In this document: positions 36,902 through 45,844 of the stretch, in pieces
How the letters are laid out: every line of letters begins with the position of its first letter
How positions within the stretch are numbered: position 1 is the first letter of the stretch
Assembly (NCBI RefSeq): GCF_024206495.1
Contig: NZ_JAMBPQ010000047.1
Location: 1-54,375, forward strand
Reading direction: 5' to 3'
From: Paraburkholderia sp. CNPSo 3272
GTDB lineage: Bacteria > Pseudomonadota > Gammaproteobacteria > Burkholderiales > Burkholderiaceae
DNA length: 54,375 nucleotides
Notes under the pieces: generated by a model
Database searches by the model: none
Told to the model about the DNA's origin: nothing
Seen by the model: only the letters and a program-made list of their open reading frames with translations
Translations under genes and position numbers: made by a program

Positions 36902-37684
36902 TTAGCTCGCGACGCTGGCGCCCGCCGCAGCGGCCACGCAGATCGCGAGGAAATCACCCTCTTTCAGCGACGCACCGCCGATCAGGCCGCCGTCGATGTC
37001 GGCCTGACGGAAGAGCTCCGCCGCATTTTCCGGCTTCACGCTGCCGCCGTAGAGCAGCGGCACGTCCGCCACCTGCGCGCCCTTGGCCGCGAGGCGCGCA
37101 CGCAGGAACGCGTGCACCTGCTGGGCCTGCGCCGAGCTCGCGCTCTTGCCCGTGCCGATCGCCCAGACTGGCTCGTAGGCGACGACGATACGCGCCGCCT
37201 CTTCGGCCGTCAGCGCGGCCAGCACGGCGTCGATCTGTGCGCCGACCACGCGCTCGGTCGCGCCCGACTCGCGCTCTTCGAGCGTCTCGCCCACGCAGAC
37301 GATAGGCGTGAGGCCCGCGGCAAGCGCGCGCTGCGCCTTCACAGCGACGCATTCGGAACTTTCGCCGTGGTAGGCGCGGCGTTCCGAGTGACCAACGATC
37401 GCGAACGTGGCTTCGAAGTCGGCAACCATGCCTGCCGCGACTTCGCCCGTATAGGCGCCCTGCTCGTGCGCAGAAATGTCCTGCGCGCCCCACTGAACAC
37501 GGCCGCCGCCGAGCAGCGCCTGCGCCTGCGCGAGATACGGGAACGGCACGCACACACCGACGTGCACATCCGCGGGCAGCGCCTGCGCGCCGCGCGCAAC
37601 GCCTTCCAGCAGTGCCGCATTGACCGCAAGGCGGCCATGCATCTTCCAGTTACCGACTACGAGCTTCGATCGTTGTTTCGTCAT
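36902..37684 (-). CDS. tpiA: triosephosphate isomerase
   Basis: A 260-residue TIM-barrel enzyme interconverting dihydroxyacetone phosphate and glyceraldehyde-3-phosphate. Catalytic residues are visible: Lys in GNWKMHG, His in VGHSERR and Glu in AYEPVWAIGTG, and GGSVKPEN is the phosphate-binding loop. ATG 37684 matches the family; the longer frame passes through its promoter at 37723-37752. It is followed by secG, the usual order in this lineage. Confidence 0.98.
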   Translation of the reverse strand: MTKQRSKLVVGNWKMHGRLAVNAALLEGVARGAQALPADVHVGVCVPFPYLAQAQALLGGGRVQWGAQDISAHEQGAYTGEVAAGMVADFEATFAIVGHSERRAYHGESSECVAVKAQRALAAGLTPIVCVGETLEERESGATERVVGAQIDAVLAALTAEEAARIVVAYEPVWAIGTGKSASSAQAQQVHAFLRARLAAKGAQVADVPLLYGGSVKPENAAELFRQADIDGGLIGGASLKEGDFLAICVAAAAGASVAS

Positions 37685-37722
37685 TGTTCCGGTTGCTGTT
37701 AAAAGCGGACGCAAAACACATA

Positions 37723-37752
37723 ATTTTACTGCGTGAAAACCAGACGGGTCAA
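37723..37752 (-). promoter_or_regulatory. tpiA-secG promoter
   Basis: Minus strand TTGACC (37747-37752), an 18-base spacer and TAAAAT (37723-37728), about 39 bases before the tpiA ATG. Confidence 0.7.
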
Positions 37753-37837
37753 ACCGCCCCGCCCGGGATGCACAAAAAACACGTGAAAAAAATCCCGGAA
37801 AATCAAGCACGAGCGGATCGCTCATGCCGATGCGCCG

Positions 37838-38854
37838 TCAGGCCGCGCCGCTCCAGTCGAGCATGATCTTGCCGATATGCTCGCTGCTTTCCATCAGCGC
37901 ATGGGCTTCGGCGGCCTGCGCGGCGGGAAATACGCGGAACACGACGGGCTTGATGCGACCGTCTTCGATGAGGGGCCAGACCTTCGCCTTGAGTTCCTGA
38001 GCGATCTGGGCCTTGAACTCCACTGAACGCGCGCGCAGCGTCGAACCGGTCACGGTGAGCCGGCGCCGCAGGATCTCGCCCATGTTGAGTTCGGCCTTGG
38101 AGCCGCCGAGCGTCGCGATGAGCACGATGCGGCCCCCGGTTGCCAGCGCGGAAAGCTCGCGCGCCACATAGCCGCCGGCCACCATGTCAAGGATCACGTC
38201 CACGCCGCGGTCGTTCGTGAGCGCCTTCACGACCTCCACGAAATCGCTGCTGCGGTAGTTGATGGCGCGGTCGGCTCCGAGCGCTTCGCAGGCGCGGCAC
38301 TTGTCGTCCGAGCCCGCGGTGGCGAACACGCGAAAGCCGAGGGCGTGTGCGATCTGAATCGCCGTCACGCCGATGCCGCTCGAGCCGCCCTGCACGAGCA
38401 GCGTCTCGTTCTCGCCGCCCTCGCCCTGGCCCAGGTAGGCGCGCTGGAAGACGTTGCTCCAGACCGTGAAGAACGTTTCGGGCAGCGAGGCCGCCTCGAC
38501 ATCCGTGAGCCCCAGCGGCACCGGCAGGCATTGCGCGAGCGGCGCGACCGCGTATTCGGCGTAACCGCCGCCCGCGATCAGCGCGCACACGCGATCGCCG
38601 ATTTTCAGCCCGAACGGATTGCTCTTCTCGTCGATCGAGCCGCCGACGATCTCGCCCGCCACCTCGAGCCCCGGCAGATCGGAAATGCCCGGCGGCGGCG
38701 CATACGAGCCCTTGCGCTGGAACACGTCGGGACGGTTCACACCCGAGGCGCTCACCTTGATCAGCACTTCACCGGCCTTCGGCTCGGGAGTTGGCCGTTC
38801 GGCCAGCTTGAGCACGTCCGGCGCACCGAATTCCGTAATCTCGACTGCCTTCAT
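37838..38854 (-). CDS. NAD(P)H-quinone oxidoreductase, zinc-independent MDR family (PIG3-like)
   Basis: A 338-residue medium-chain dehydrogenase/reductase without zinc-binding cysteines. The GroES-like N-terminal half has SGVNRPDVFQRKG, and the Rossmann half has VQGGSSGIGVTAIQIA for NADPH. The pattern fits TP53I3/PIG3-type quinone reductases. The start at ATG 38854 (MKAVEITEFG) is preceded by GGAGAGGCGAG. Cytosolic. It lies downstream of the pnp terminator and is probably its own unit. Confidence 0.92.
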   Translation of the reverse strand: MKAVEITEFGAPDVLKLAERPTPEPKAGEVLIKVSASGVNRPDVFQRKGSYAPPPGISDLPGLEVAGEIVGGSIDEKSNPFGLKIGDRVCALIAGGGYAEYAVAPLAQCLPVPLGLTDVEAASLPETFFTVWSNVFQRAYLGQGEGGENETLLVQGGSSGIGVTAIQIAHALGFRVFATAGSDDKCRACEALGADRAINYRSSDFVEVVKALTNDRGVDVILDMVAGGYVARELSALATGGRIVLIATLGGSKAELNMGEILRRRLTVTGSTLRARSVEFKAQIAQELKAKVWPLIEDGRIKPVVFRVFPAAQAAEAHALMESSEHIGKIMLDWSGAA

Positions 38855-38948
38855 CTCGCCTCTCCTCAGCGCTTCGCGCCCCAACTGGATGGCGCTGCGC
38901 ACGCGACAGGATTGACGCATGCGCACTGCCATTCACCCTCATTGTCAT

Positions 38949-38987
38949 GAAAAACGGCCGGCGCGTTTTGCACGCTGCCGGCCGTTT
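38949..38987 (-). terminator. pnp terminator
   Basis: An 11-bp perfect stem AAACGGCCGGC / GCCGGCCGTTT (38952-38962 and 38977-38987), read on the minus strand with a T-run after it, 13 bases past the pnp stop. Confidence 0.88.
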
Positions 38988-38999
38988 GAGCTTACCGCT

Positions 39000-41147
39000 T
39001 TACTGCTGCGGCTCGCCTTGCGGTGCGCCGCCATTGGCTTGCTCGTTGAGCAGCGCCTTGGCGGACAGGCGCACGCGGCCCTTCTCGTCCGTCTGGATGA
39101 CCTTGACCTTCACGACCTGGCCTTCCTTCAGATAGTCGTTGATGTCCTTGATGCGCTCGTTAGCGATCTCGGAGATGTGCAGCAGACCATCCTTGCCCGG
39201 CAGCAGGTTCACGATCGCGCCGAAGTCCAGCAGCTTGAGGACCGCGCCTTCGTACACCTGGCCCACTTCTATTTCGGCCGTGATGTTCTCGATGCGCTTC
39301 TTCGCTTCGGCCATGCCTTCGCTCGACGTCGAGGCGATGGTCACGACGCCGTCGTCGGAGATGTCGATCGTCGTGCCCGTTTCTTCCGTCAGCGCGCGGA
39401 TCACCGAACCGCCCTTGCCGATCACGTCGCGGATCTTTTCCGGGTTGATCTTGATGGTGATCATGCGCGGAGCGTACGCCGACAGTTCGGTGTTCACACC
39501 CGACACGGCCGAGGTCATCTTGCCGAGGATGTGCATACGGCCTTCCTTCGCTTGCGCGAGGGCGACCTGCATGATTTCCTTGGTGATACCCTGGATCTTG
39601 ATGTCCATCTGTAGCGCGGTCACGCCAGCTTCCGTACCCGCCACCTTGAAGTCCATGTCGCCGAGGTGATCTTCGTCGCCGAGGATGTCGGTCAGCACAG
39701 CGAACTTGTTGCCTTCGAGGATCAGGCCCATCGCGATGCCGGCGACGTGCGCCTTCATCGGCACGCCGGCGTCCATCAGCGCGAGGCAGCCGCCGCACAC
39801 CGATGCCATCGACGACGAACCGTTCGACTCGGTGATTTCCGAGACCACGCGGATGGAGTAGCCGAACTCTTCGGCGCTCGGCAGGCACGCGACGAGCGCG
39901 CGCTTGGCGAGACGGCCGTGGCCGATTTCACGGCGCTTGGGCGAGCCAACACGGCCCGTTTCGCCGGTCGCGAACGGGGGCATGTTGTAGTGGAGCATGA
40001 AGCGGTCACGGTACTCGCCTTCGAGCGCGTCGATGATCTGTTCGTCGCCCTTGGTGCCGAGCGTCGCGACGACCAGCGCCTGCGTTTCGCCGCGCGTGAA
40101 GAGCGCCGAACCGTGGGTGCGCGGCAGCACGCCCGTGCGGATCTCGATCGGGCGCACCGTGCGCGTGTCGCGGCCGTCGATACGCGGCTCGCCGTTCAGG
40201 ATCTGCGAACGGACGATCTTCGCTTCGAGGTCGAACACGATGTTGCCGACCGTGGCCTTGTCGGCCGCCGTCGTGCCGGCCGCAGCCGCTTCTTCTTCGA
40301 GCTTGGCCGACGTCGCTGCGTAGACTTCCTTCAGCTTGGCCGAACGCTGCTGCTTGTCGCGCAGTTGGTACGCGGCGAGCAGGTTGTCGTTGGCAATGGC
40401 CGTGACGCGTGCGATGAGCGCTTCGTCCTTCGGCGCCGGCGTCCAGTCCCATTCGGGCTTGCCGCCGTCACGCACCAGTTCGTGGATCGCGTCGATGGCC
40501 GTTTGCATCTGCTCGTGGCCGAACACGACCGCGCCGAGCATCACGTCTTCCGGCAGCTGGTCGGCTTCCGATTCCACCATCAGCACGGCGCGCTCGGTAC
40601 CGGCCACGACGAGGTCGAGGCGCGATTCCTTGATCTGTGCGCGCGTCGGGTTGAGCACGTACTCGTTGTTGATGTAGGCCACGCGTGCGGCGCCCACCGG
40701 GCCGTTGAACGGCAGACCCGAGATCGCCAGCGCAGCCGACGCGCCGATCAGCGCCGGGATGTCAGCCGGAACTTCCGGGTTGATCGACAGGACGTGGATC
40801 ACGACCTGGACTTCGTTGTAATAGCCTTCCGGGAAAAGCGGGCGCAGCGGACGGTCGATCAGGCGCGAGACGAGCGTCTCGCCTTCCGACGGACGGCCTT
40901 CGCGACGGAAGAAGCCGCCCGGAATCTTGCCGGCCGAATAGGTCTTTTCGATGTAGTCGACGGTGAGCGGGAAGAAGTCCTGACCCGGCTTGGCGGTCTT
41001 CGCGCCGACGACGGTCGCGAGCACGACGGTGTCTTCGACGTCGACGATGACGGCGCCGCTGGCCTGACGGGCGATCTCACCCGTTTCGAGGCGCACGTTG
41101 TGCTGGCCCCATTTGAATTCCTTCACGACTTTATTGAACATGGTCAT
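39000..41147 (-). CDS. pnp: polyribonucleotide nucleotidyltransferase (PNPase)
   Basis: A 715-residue 3'-to-5' phosphorolytic exoribonuclease and core of the RNA degradosome. Two RNase PH-like domains (about 1-140 and 310-550, with an all-helical linker) are followed by a KH domain (IRDVIGKGGSVIRAL) and an S1 domain (VYEGAVLKLLDFGAIVNLLPGKDG). GRREIGHGRLAKRAL-like active-site residues are in the second PH domain. ATG 41147 is nine bases after AAGGAG and was preferred over GTG 41153 and ATG 41141. It lies downstream of rpsO with a folded leader, as in other bacteria. Confidence 0.97.
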   Translation of the reverse strand: MTMFNKVVKEFKWGQHNVRLETGEIARQASGAVIVDVEDTVVLATVVGAKTAKPGQDFFPLTVDYIEKTYSAGKIPGGFFRREGRPSEGETLVSRLIDRPLRPLFPEGYYNEVQVVIHVLSINPEVPADIPALIGASAALAISGLPFNGPVGAARVAYINNEYVLNPTRAQIKESRLDLVVAGTERAVLMVESEADQLPEDVMLGAVVFGHEQMQTAIDAIHELVRDGGKPEWDWTPAPKDEALIARVTAIANDNLLAAYQLRDKQQRSAKLKEVYAATSAKLEEEAAAAGTTAADKATVGNIVFDLEAKIVRSQILNGEPRIDGRDTRTVRPIEIRTGVLPRTHGSALFTRGETQALVVATLGTKGDEQIIDALEGEYRDRFMLHYNMPPFATGETGRVGSPKRREIGHGRLAKRALVACLPSAEEFGYSIRVVSEITESNGSSSMASVCGGCLALMDAGVPMKAHVAGIAMGLILEGNKFAVLTDILGDEDHLGDMDFKVAGTEAGVTALQMDIKIQGITKEIMQVALAQAKEGRMHILGKMTSAVSGVNTELSAYAPRMITIKINPEKIRDVIGKGGSVIRALTEETGTTIDISDDGVVTIASTSSEGMAEAKKRIENITAEIEVGQVYEGAVLKLLDFGAIVNLLPGKDGLLHISEIANERIKDINDYLKEGQVVKVKVIQTDEKGRVRLSAKALLNEQANGGAPQGEPQQ

Positions 41148-41245
41148 GGTCACTCACTCCTTACTCATTTGTTATGCGCCGCCCGCACACGCGGACGATG
41201 CGGCAAGACAGGCTCCGACACCGCGCAGGAAGAGGAGTGTTATGC

Positions 41246-41322
41246 CATTCCAGCGGATCGCGAAGTTGCAAAACGGTTGCAGTGCGGCTGTGACGCACCG
41301 CCGCGTACGATCTGCTGGAATG
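41246..41322 (-). promoter_or_regulatory. long stem-loop in the pnp leader (possible RNase III/PNPase control site)
   Basis: Positions 41246-41260 and 41308-41322 are inverted repeats of 15 bases with one mismatch (A-C in the minus-strand RNA), enclosing 47 bases that can fold further. It lies about 100 bases before the pnp start, between the rpsO terminator and pnp. In E. coli the pnp leader forms a hairpin cut by RNase III, which allows PNPase to repress its own synthesis. The sequence is unrelated but position and shape fit. The remaining rpsO-pnp spacer (41148-41511) holds no gene. Confidence 0.5.
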
Positions 41323-41452
41323 ACACAAAGCTCTGCCCCGAGGCCCGGCCCTGCTGCTTGTACTGCTGGTGCTACGTGGTGCTGCCTTGTGTTACCGACC
41401 GGTGTTTATCGCATCAGAGCGGCTTGAAAAGCCGCATGAAGCGCACCGTTCA

Positions 41453-41491
41453 AAAACAAAATGCCTGCATCAGTGGAACTGACACAGGCAT
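41453..41491 (-). terminator. rpsO terminator
   Basis: On the minus strand ATGCCTG and CAGGCAT arms (41485-41491, 41461-41467), extended inward by TCAGT/ACTGA, are followed by a T-rich run (TTTTGTTTTT). It lies 20 bases past the rpsO stop and probably allows partial read-through to pnp. Confidence 0.85.
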
Positions 41492-41511
41492 CTTTGCGGA
41501 AGACCTTCCGA

Positions 41512-41781
41512 TTACTTACGCAGACCCAGCTTCTCGATCAGCGCGCGGTAACGGTCAGCGTCCTTGCCCTTCAGGTAGTCGAGCAGCTTGCGGCGGCGGC
41601 TCACCATGCGCAGCAGACCGCGGCGGCTGTGGTGATCCTTCGCGTGCGACTTGAAGTGCGAGGTCAGTTCGTTGATACGCGACGTCAGGAGCGCAACCTG
41701 AACTTCGGGCGAACCCGTGTCATTGGTGCCGCGCGCGAATTGCGCGACGACGTCGGACTTCTTGATATCTGCTACGGACAT
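41512..41781 (-). CDS. rpsO: 30S ribosomal protein S15
   Basis: An 89-residue protein, the standard length for S15. GSPEVQVALLTSRINEL and HHSRRGLLRMVSRRRKLLDYL are diagnostic and include the 16S rRNA contact residues. AAAGGAAAAG precedes the ATG. An extended -10 promoter is found about 106 bases upstream; in many bacteria S15 represses its own translation through the leader, which was not resolved here. Confidence 0.98.
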   Translation of the reverse strand: MSVADIKKSDVVAQFARGTNDTGSPEVQVALLTSRINELTSHFKSHAKDHHSRRGLLRMVSRRRKLLDYLKGKDADRYRALIEKLGLRK

Positions 41782-41886
41782 TTTGCTTTTCCTTTAAAAC
41801 AAACGAGCGGTCACGGAAGAAAGGCCGTGCCGTGGCTTGGTTCTGACTGCGTGATTGTCTTGCCGCAGGTTCGCGACAAGGGGCGT

Positions 41887-41895
41887 ATTGTAGCA
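41887..41895 (-). promoter_or_regulatory. rpsO promoter (extended -10)
   Basis: TGCTACAAT on the minus strand: the TGn extension plus a TACAAT hexamer. No strong -35 is needed or seen. The predicted leader before rpsO is about 100 bases. Confidence 0.6.
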
Positions 41896-41935
41896 CAGCC
41901 CCGATTTGCCGCGACACCGCTTGTAAGGTAGGCCG

Positions 41936-43243
41936 TCAAGGCCGTTTCAGCTGGCAGACAGTGGCGGGCACGGTCTTCTCCGCGGGCAGCGCCAGCACCG
42001 TGCGAAAGCCATAGCCGGAACCCTCGTTGTCGTTGCGCACGCCGGGCGTGGCCTGCTTGTCCATCTCCATGACGTAAAGGGGCTGGATTACCTGATGGTC
42101 GTCGGCGCGCATCCACATGGGGTGGAAGCCATTGTCGAAGCGCAAGCCCTCCAGCGCCCTGGCGACCGCCGCGGGGTCGGCCGTGCCCGCCTTCGTCATG
42201 GCCTGGGCGAGCATCTCCACCATCATCGACATGCGCAGCACCGGGTAGTCGTCCTTCGCCGCCGGATAGCGCGCGCGGAACGCCTTGTACCACGCGTCCG
42301 AGGCCGCGCCGCCCACGTTCGGATGCCACTCGGCTACCGCGATCACGCGCTTCACGCCCGCGTCGCCCAGCGCCGCCGGCGCGCCGAGGCTGTTGCCGTA
42401 GAAGGTGTAGAACTTCGCGTCGAGGCCCTGCTCGCGCGCGGCCTTTACCAGCAGCGTGAGGTCGTTGCCCCAGTTTCCCGTAATGACGGCGTCGGCGCCC
42501 GCGGCGCGAATCTTGGCGATATACGGCGCGAAGTCTTTCACGCGGCCAATGGGGTGAAATTCGTCGCCAACGATGGCGACGTCCGGACGATCCTTCGCCA
42601 GCGCCGCGCGCGCGAGCGTGCTGACGTCGTGACCGAAGCTGTAGTCCTGGTTGAGCAGATAGACCTTCTTCACCGACTTGTCCGCCGCGATCACGTCCGC
42701 GAGCGCGTCCATGCGCATGCCCGCGTGCGCGTCGAAGCGGAAATGCCAGAAGCTGCAATTCGCGTTTGTGAGCGCGGGGTCATCGGCGGAATAGTTGAGG
42801 AAGAGCTCGCGGTTCTGCGGATCGCGCGTGGCCTGGCGATCGACCGCCGACTCGAGCGCCGCCGCCACTGCCGAGCTGTTGCCCTGCATGACATAGCCGA
42901 TGTGGCGGTCCTGCGCCATGCGCAGCTGCACGAGCGCCGCCTCGGGGCTGCCCTTGCTGTCGAGCGTCACCAGTTCGAGCGGATGCGCCCCGTCACGCAG
43001 CACGACGCCGCCGCGCGCATTGACGCGCTCCACGCCCAAGCGCAAATTGCGCTCGACGGCCGCGCCCGCGTCGGCGAAGGGGCCGGACATGCCTTCGATG
43101 AGCGCGAGCTGGATCGGCTTACCGGTCGGCGCCTCATCCGCCTGTGCGCCGGTTGCGGCCCTAAGGCCTGCCGCCAGCGCCGTCATGGCGACCATGATCG
43201 CCGCCGCACGCGTCATGCGTGCCGTCATGCGCTTTACTCTCAT
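41936..43243 (-). CDS. ABC transporter substrate-binding protein (branched-chain amino acid/LivK-like)
   Basis: A 435-residue periplasmic binding protein of the Peripla_BP_6 type. An N-terminal signal sequence of about 35 residues ends near ATGAQADEA. The mature domain has the two-lobe pattern (LALIEGMSGPFADAG, VYLLNQDYSFGHDVS, DAVITGNWGNDLTLLVKAA). The ligand is probably an amino acid or related small molecule. No permease or ATPase gene is nearby, so it is an orphan component. A good promoter, TTGCCG-18-TATGAT, lies upstream. Start at ATG 43243. Confidence 0.9.
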   Translation of the reverse strand: MRVKRMTARMTRAAAIMVAMTALAAGLRAATGAQADEAPTGKPIQLALIEGMSGPFADAGAAVERNLRLGVERVNARGGVVLRDGAHPLELVTLDSKGSPEAALVQLRMAQDRHIGYVMQGNSSAVAAALESAVDRQATRDPQNRELFLNYSADDPALTNANCSFWHFRFDAHAGMRMDALADVIAADKSVKKVYLLNQDYSFGHDVSTLARAALAKDRPDVAIVGDEFHPIGRVKDFAPYIAKIRAAGADAVITGNWGNDLTLLVKAAREQGLDAKFYTFYGNSLGAPAALGDAGVKRVIAVAEWHPNVGGAASDAWYKAFRARYPAAKDDYPVLRMSMMVEMLAQAMTKAGTADPAAVARALEGLRFDNGFHPMWMRADDHQVIQPLYVMEMDKQATPGVRNDNEGSGYGFRTVLALPAEKTVPATVCQLKRP

Positions 43244-43279
43244 TGTTTGATGCCAGCCCGATTGTCATTCGAAGCGCGG

Positions 43280-43309
43280 ATCATAGGCTGCGAGGCGGGG
43301 CCACGGCAA
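43280..43309 (-). promoter_or_regulatory. promoter of the substrate-binding protein gene
   Basis: Minus strand TTGCCG (43304-43309), an 18-base spacer and TATGAT (43280-43285), about 37 bases before the ATG. Confidence 0.6.
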
Positions 43310-43421
43310 GGCCGATTCTCCGCGTGCGCGCACAGGCCCGCCCCGCGAGCGCCGCCCGCCGTGTCAAAATAAGGGTTCCAGATTCACGGCGGTCACTGAA
43401 ACCTTGCCATCGGGGGACATC

Positions 43422-43982
43422 ATGTTCACGCGCCTATCCACTTCGCTCGCCACGCCTTTGCGCCTCGCTTCGCGCCGCTTGCGTCTCGGGCTGCTCGGGC
43501 TGCTCGCGAGCGTGGGCGCACTCGCGCTCGCCGGCTGCGCCCAGCCGTGGCAGCAATTCCATGCTGGCGACGACGCGCAGTCCGTGATCGCGCGCTTCGG
43601 CCCGCCGGCCGAAACCTACGACCTGCCCGACGGCGGCAAGCGCCTGATGTGGCCGACCCAACCGATGGGCGAAACCACCACCGCCGCCGACATCGACGCG
43701 AGCGGCAAGGTCGTGAACCTGCGCCAGGTGCTGCAGCCCAACGAGTTCTATCGCGCGGAAATCGGCAAATGGACGCGCAGCGACGTGCTCGTGAACTTCG
43801 GCCGCCCGGTCGAAACCTCCTACTTCCCGCTGATGAAGAAGGAAGCGTGGACCTACCGCTACCTCGAAGACAACGTCTGGTACATGCTCTACAGCTTCTA
43901 CTTCGACGACCAGGGCATTCTGCGGCTCACGCAGAAGACACCCGATCCGCTGCACGATCCGGATCGCCGCAGCCTGTTCTGA
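43422..43982 (+). CDS. lipoprotein of unknown function
   Basis: A 186-residue lipoprotein. An Arg-rich n-region and hydrophobic stretch end in the lipobox LAGC, with C39 as the lipidated residue. The mature part contains two similar short units with a GxP pattern (ARFGPPAETYDLPDGG and VNFGRPVETSYFPLMKK), each followed by a Trp/Tyr-rich strand. This recalls the SmpA/BamE-like fold of small outer-membrane lipoproteins. ATG 43422 follows GGGGGA. The gene stands alone, ending in a terminator shared with leuA. Confidence 0.8.
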   Translation: MFTRLSTSLATPLRLASRRLRLGLLGLLASVGALALAGCAQPWQQFHAGDDAQSVIARFGPPAETYDLPDGGKRLMWPTQPMGETTTAADIDASGKVVNLRQVLQPNEFYRAEIGKWTRSDVLVNFGRPVETSYFPLMKKEAWTYRYLEDNVWYMLYSFYFDDQGILRLTQKTPDPLHDPDRRSLF

Positions 43983-44020
43983 TTGATTTGGCCGCAGAGG
44001 CCCCGGCGCCGCAAAAAACA

Positions 44021-44053
44021 AAACCCCCGCGCTCTTGCGAGCCGGGGGTTTTT
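44021..44053. terminator. bidirectional terminator between lipoprotein gene and leuA
   Basis: Arms AAACCCCC / GGGGGTTT with an inner GCTC/GAGC pairing and T-run on the plus strand. On the minus strand it follows leuA and again ends in T residues. Confidence 0.85.
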
Positions 44054-44093
44054 CATTGGCTGTGCGATGCGAGGCAAGATGCCTCGCCACCAC

Positions 44094-45647
44094 TCACACC
44101 GCTTCGGAGCGCTGCGGATTGACCTTATCGCCCGAGTAGAGCTTGTTGAGCGCCGAGATATACGCCTTCGCCGAAGCGGCGACGATATCAGGATCGGTGC
44201 CCACGCCATTGACGATGCGGCCGGCCTTCGAGAGACGCACCGTCACTTCGCCCTGCGCCTGGGTGCCCGTCGTGATCGCGTTCACCGAGTACAGCAAAAG
44301 CTCCGAGCCGCTGCCCACTTCGGTTTCGATCGCGTTGAGCGTGGCGTCCACCGGGCCGTTGCCCGCGGCTTCGCCGGTCACTTCCTTGCCGTCGGCCGAG
44401 AACACGACGCGTGCGTGCGGACGCTCACCCGTCTCCGAATGCTGCGCGAGCGAGATGAACTTGAAGTGCTCCTGATCCTGAGCCTGCGCCGACTCTTCCG
44501 TGACGATCGCGATGATGTCTTCGTCGAAGATTTCGGACTTGCGGTCGGCCAGTTCCTTGAAGCGCGCGAACGCATTGTTCAGTTCGCCTTCGCTGTCGAG
44601 CTGGATGCCCAGTTCCTGCAGACGCTGCTTGAACGCGTTGCGGCCCGAGAGCTTGCCGAGCACGATCTTGTTCGCGCTCCAGCCCACGTCTTCCGCGCGC
44701 ATGATCTCGTAGGTGTCGCGCGCCTTGAGCACGCCGTCCTGGTGGATGCCCGAAGCGTGCGCGAAGGCGTTGGCGCCGACCACGGCCTTGTTCGGCTGCA
44801 CCACGAAACCGGTGATCTGTGAAACGAGCTTCGAAGCCGGCACGATCTGCGTGGTGTCGATGCCGAGATCCAGACCGAAGTAGTCCTTGCGGGTCTTCAC
44901 GGCCATCACGATTTCTTCGAGCGAGGTGTTGCCCGCGCGCTCGCCCAGACCGTTGATCGTGCACTCGACCTGGCGCGCGCCGCCGATCTGCACGCCGGCC
45001 AGCGAATTCGCCACGGCCATGCCGAGGTCGTTGTGACAGTGCACCGAGAACACAGCCTTGTCCGAGTTCGGAATGCGCTCGCGCAGCGTCTTCACGAGGT
45101 TGCCGTACAGCTCGGGAACGCCGTAGCCGACCGTATCGGCGATATTGATCGTGGTCGCGCCTTCGTTGATGACGGCTTCGAGCACGCGGCACAGGAAGTC
45201 CATGTCCGAGCGGCTGCCGTCTTCGGGCGAGAACTCCACGTCGTTCGTGAACTTGCGCGCAAAGCGCACCGCGAGCTTTGCCTGCTCGAGCACCTGCTCC
45301 GGCGACATGCGCAGCTTCTTCTCCATGTGCAGCGCCGAGGTTGCGATGAACGTATGGATGCGGAAGTGGTCGGCGGGCTTGAGCGCGTCGGCGGCGCGCT
45401 GGATGTCCTTGTCGTTCGCGCGGGCGAGCGAGCAGATCGTGCTGTCCTTCACCATGCCGGCGATCGTGTGGATCGCGTCGAAGTCGCCGTTGGAGCTGGC
45501 CGCGAAGCCGGCTTCGATGATGTCGACCTTCATGCGCTCGAGCTGCTTCGCGATGCGGATTTTCTCTTCCTTCGTCATCGACGCGCCGGGCGACTGCTCG
45601 CCGTCACGCAACGTCGTATCGAAGATGATGAGCTTGTCTGCTGCCAT
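44094..45647 (-). CDS. leuA: 2-isopropylmalate synthase
   Basis: A 517-residue enzyme joining 2-ketoisovalerate and acetyl-CoA, the first committed step of leucine synthesis. The catalytic TIM barrel has TTLRDGEQSPGA (metal and catalytic Arg/Asp) and HCHNDLGMAVANS (metal-binding His pair). The C-terminal leucine-sensing domain contains GNGPVDATLNAI and mediates feedback inhibition. CTGGAGA precedes ATG 45647. It has its own promoter and a leucine-rich leader peptide upstream (45754-45837), and is separated from pssA by a terminator. Confidence 0.98.
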   Translation of the reverse strand: MAADKLIIFDTTLRDGEQSPGASMTKEEKIRIAKQLERMKVDIIEAGFAASSNGDFDAIHTIAGMVKDSTICSLARANDKDIQRAADALKPADHFRIHTFIATSALHMEKKLRMSPEQVLEQAKLAVRFARKFTNDVEFSPEDGSRSDMDFLCRVLEAVINEGATTINIADTVGYGVPELYGNLVKTLRERIPNSDKAVFSVHCHNDLGMAVANSLAGVQIGGARQVECTINGLGERAGNTSLEEIVMAVKTRKDYFGLDLGIDTTQIVPASKLVSQITGFVVQPNKAVVGANAFAHASGIHQDGVLKARDTYEIMRAEDVGWSANKIVLGKLSGRNAFKQRLQELGIQLDSEGELNNAFARFKELADRKSEIFDEDIIAIVTEESAQAQDQEHFKFISLAQHSETGERPHARVVFSADGKEVTGEAAGNGPVDATLNAIETEVGSGSELLLYSVNAITTGTQAQGEVTVRLSKAGRIVNGVGTDPDIVAASAKAYISALNKLYSGDKVNPQRSEAV

Positions 45648-45753
45648 TTCGGGTCTCCAGGGGGACTTGTTCAGTGTCTAAAACGGATTTTGGGTGTTCG
45701 CGCCACCGATGGCGACGCTGACAATGAACGAGGCTTACGGAGGGCGAGCGAGA

Positions 45754-45837
45754 TCAGCGCGGCAGGCGCGCTAGCGCTAGCGTGCTTAGTCGCGCGCCGG
45801 CTTGAAGGGAGAAGAGGGGGAACTGGATGGTGTCCAT
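45754..45837 (-). CDS. candidate leuA leader peptide, leucine-rich, leaderless
   Basis: A 27-codon frame, ATG to TGA, encodes MDTIQFPLFSLQAGARLSTL and then ALARLPR. Six residues are leucine. Three of these are CTA codons at positions 17, 20 and 22, a codon rarely used in this GC-rich genome. The ATG sits at or one base after the predicted transcription start of the leuA promoter, so the frame would be leaderless. Arms GGCGCGC and GCGCGCC (45792-45798 and 45765-45771) enclose the CTA cluster and can pair. About 106 bases separate it from leuA. I see no clear U-tract terminator in that space, so the read-out mechanism is open. Confidence 0.6.
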   Translation of the reverse strand: MDTIQFPLFSLQAGARLSTLALARLPR

Positions 45838-45844
45838 GCCGCCG

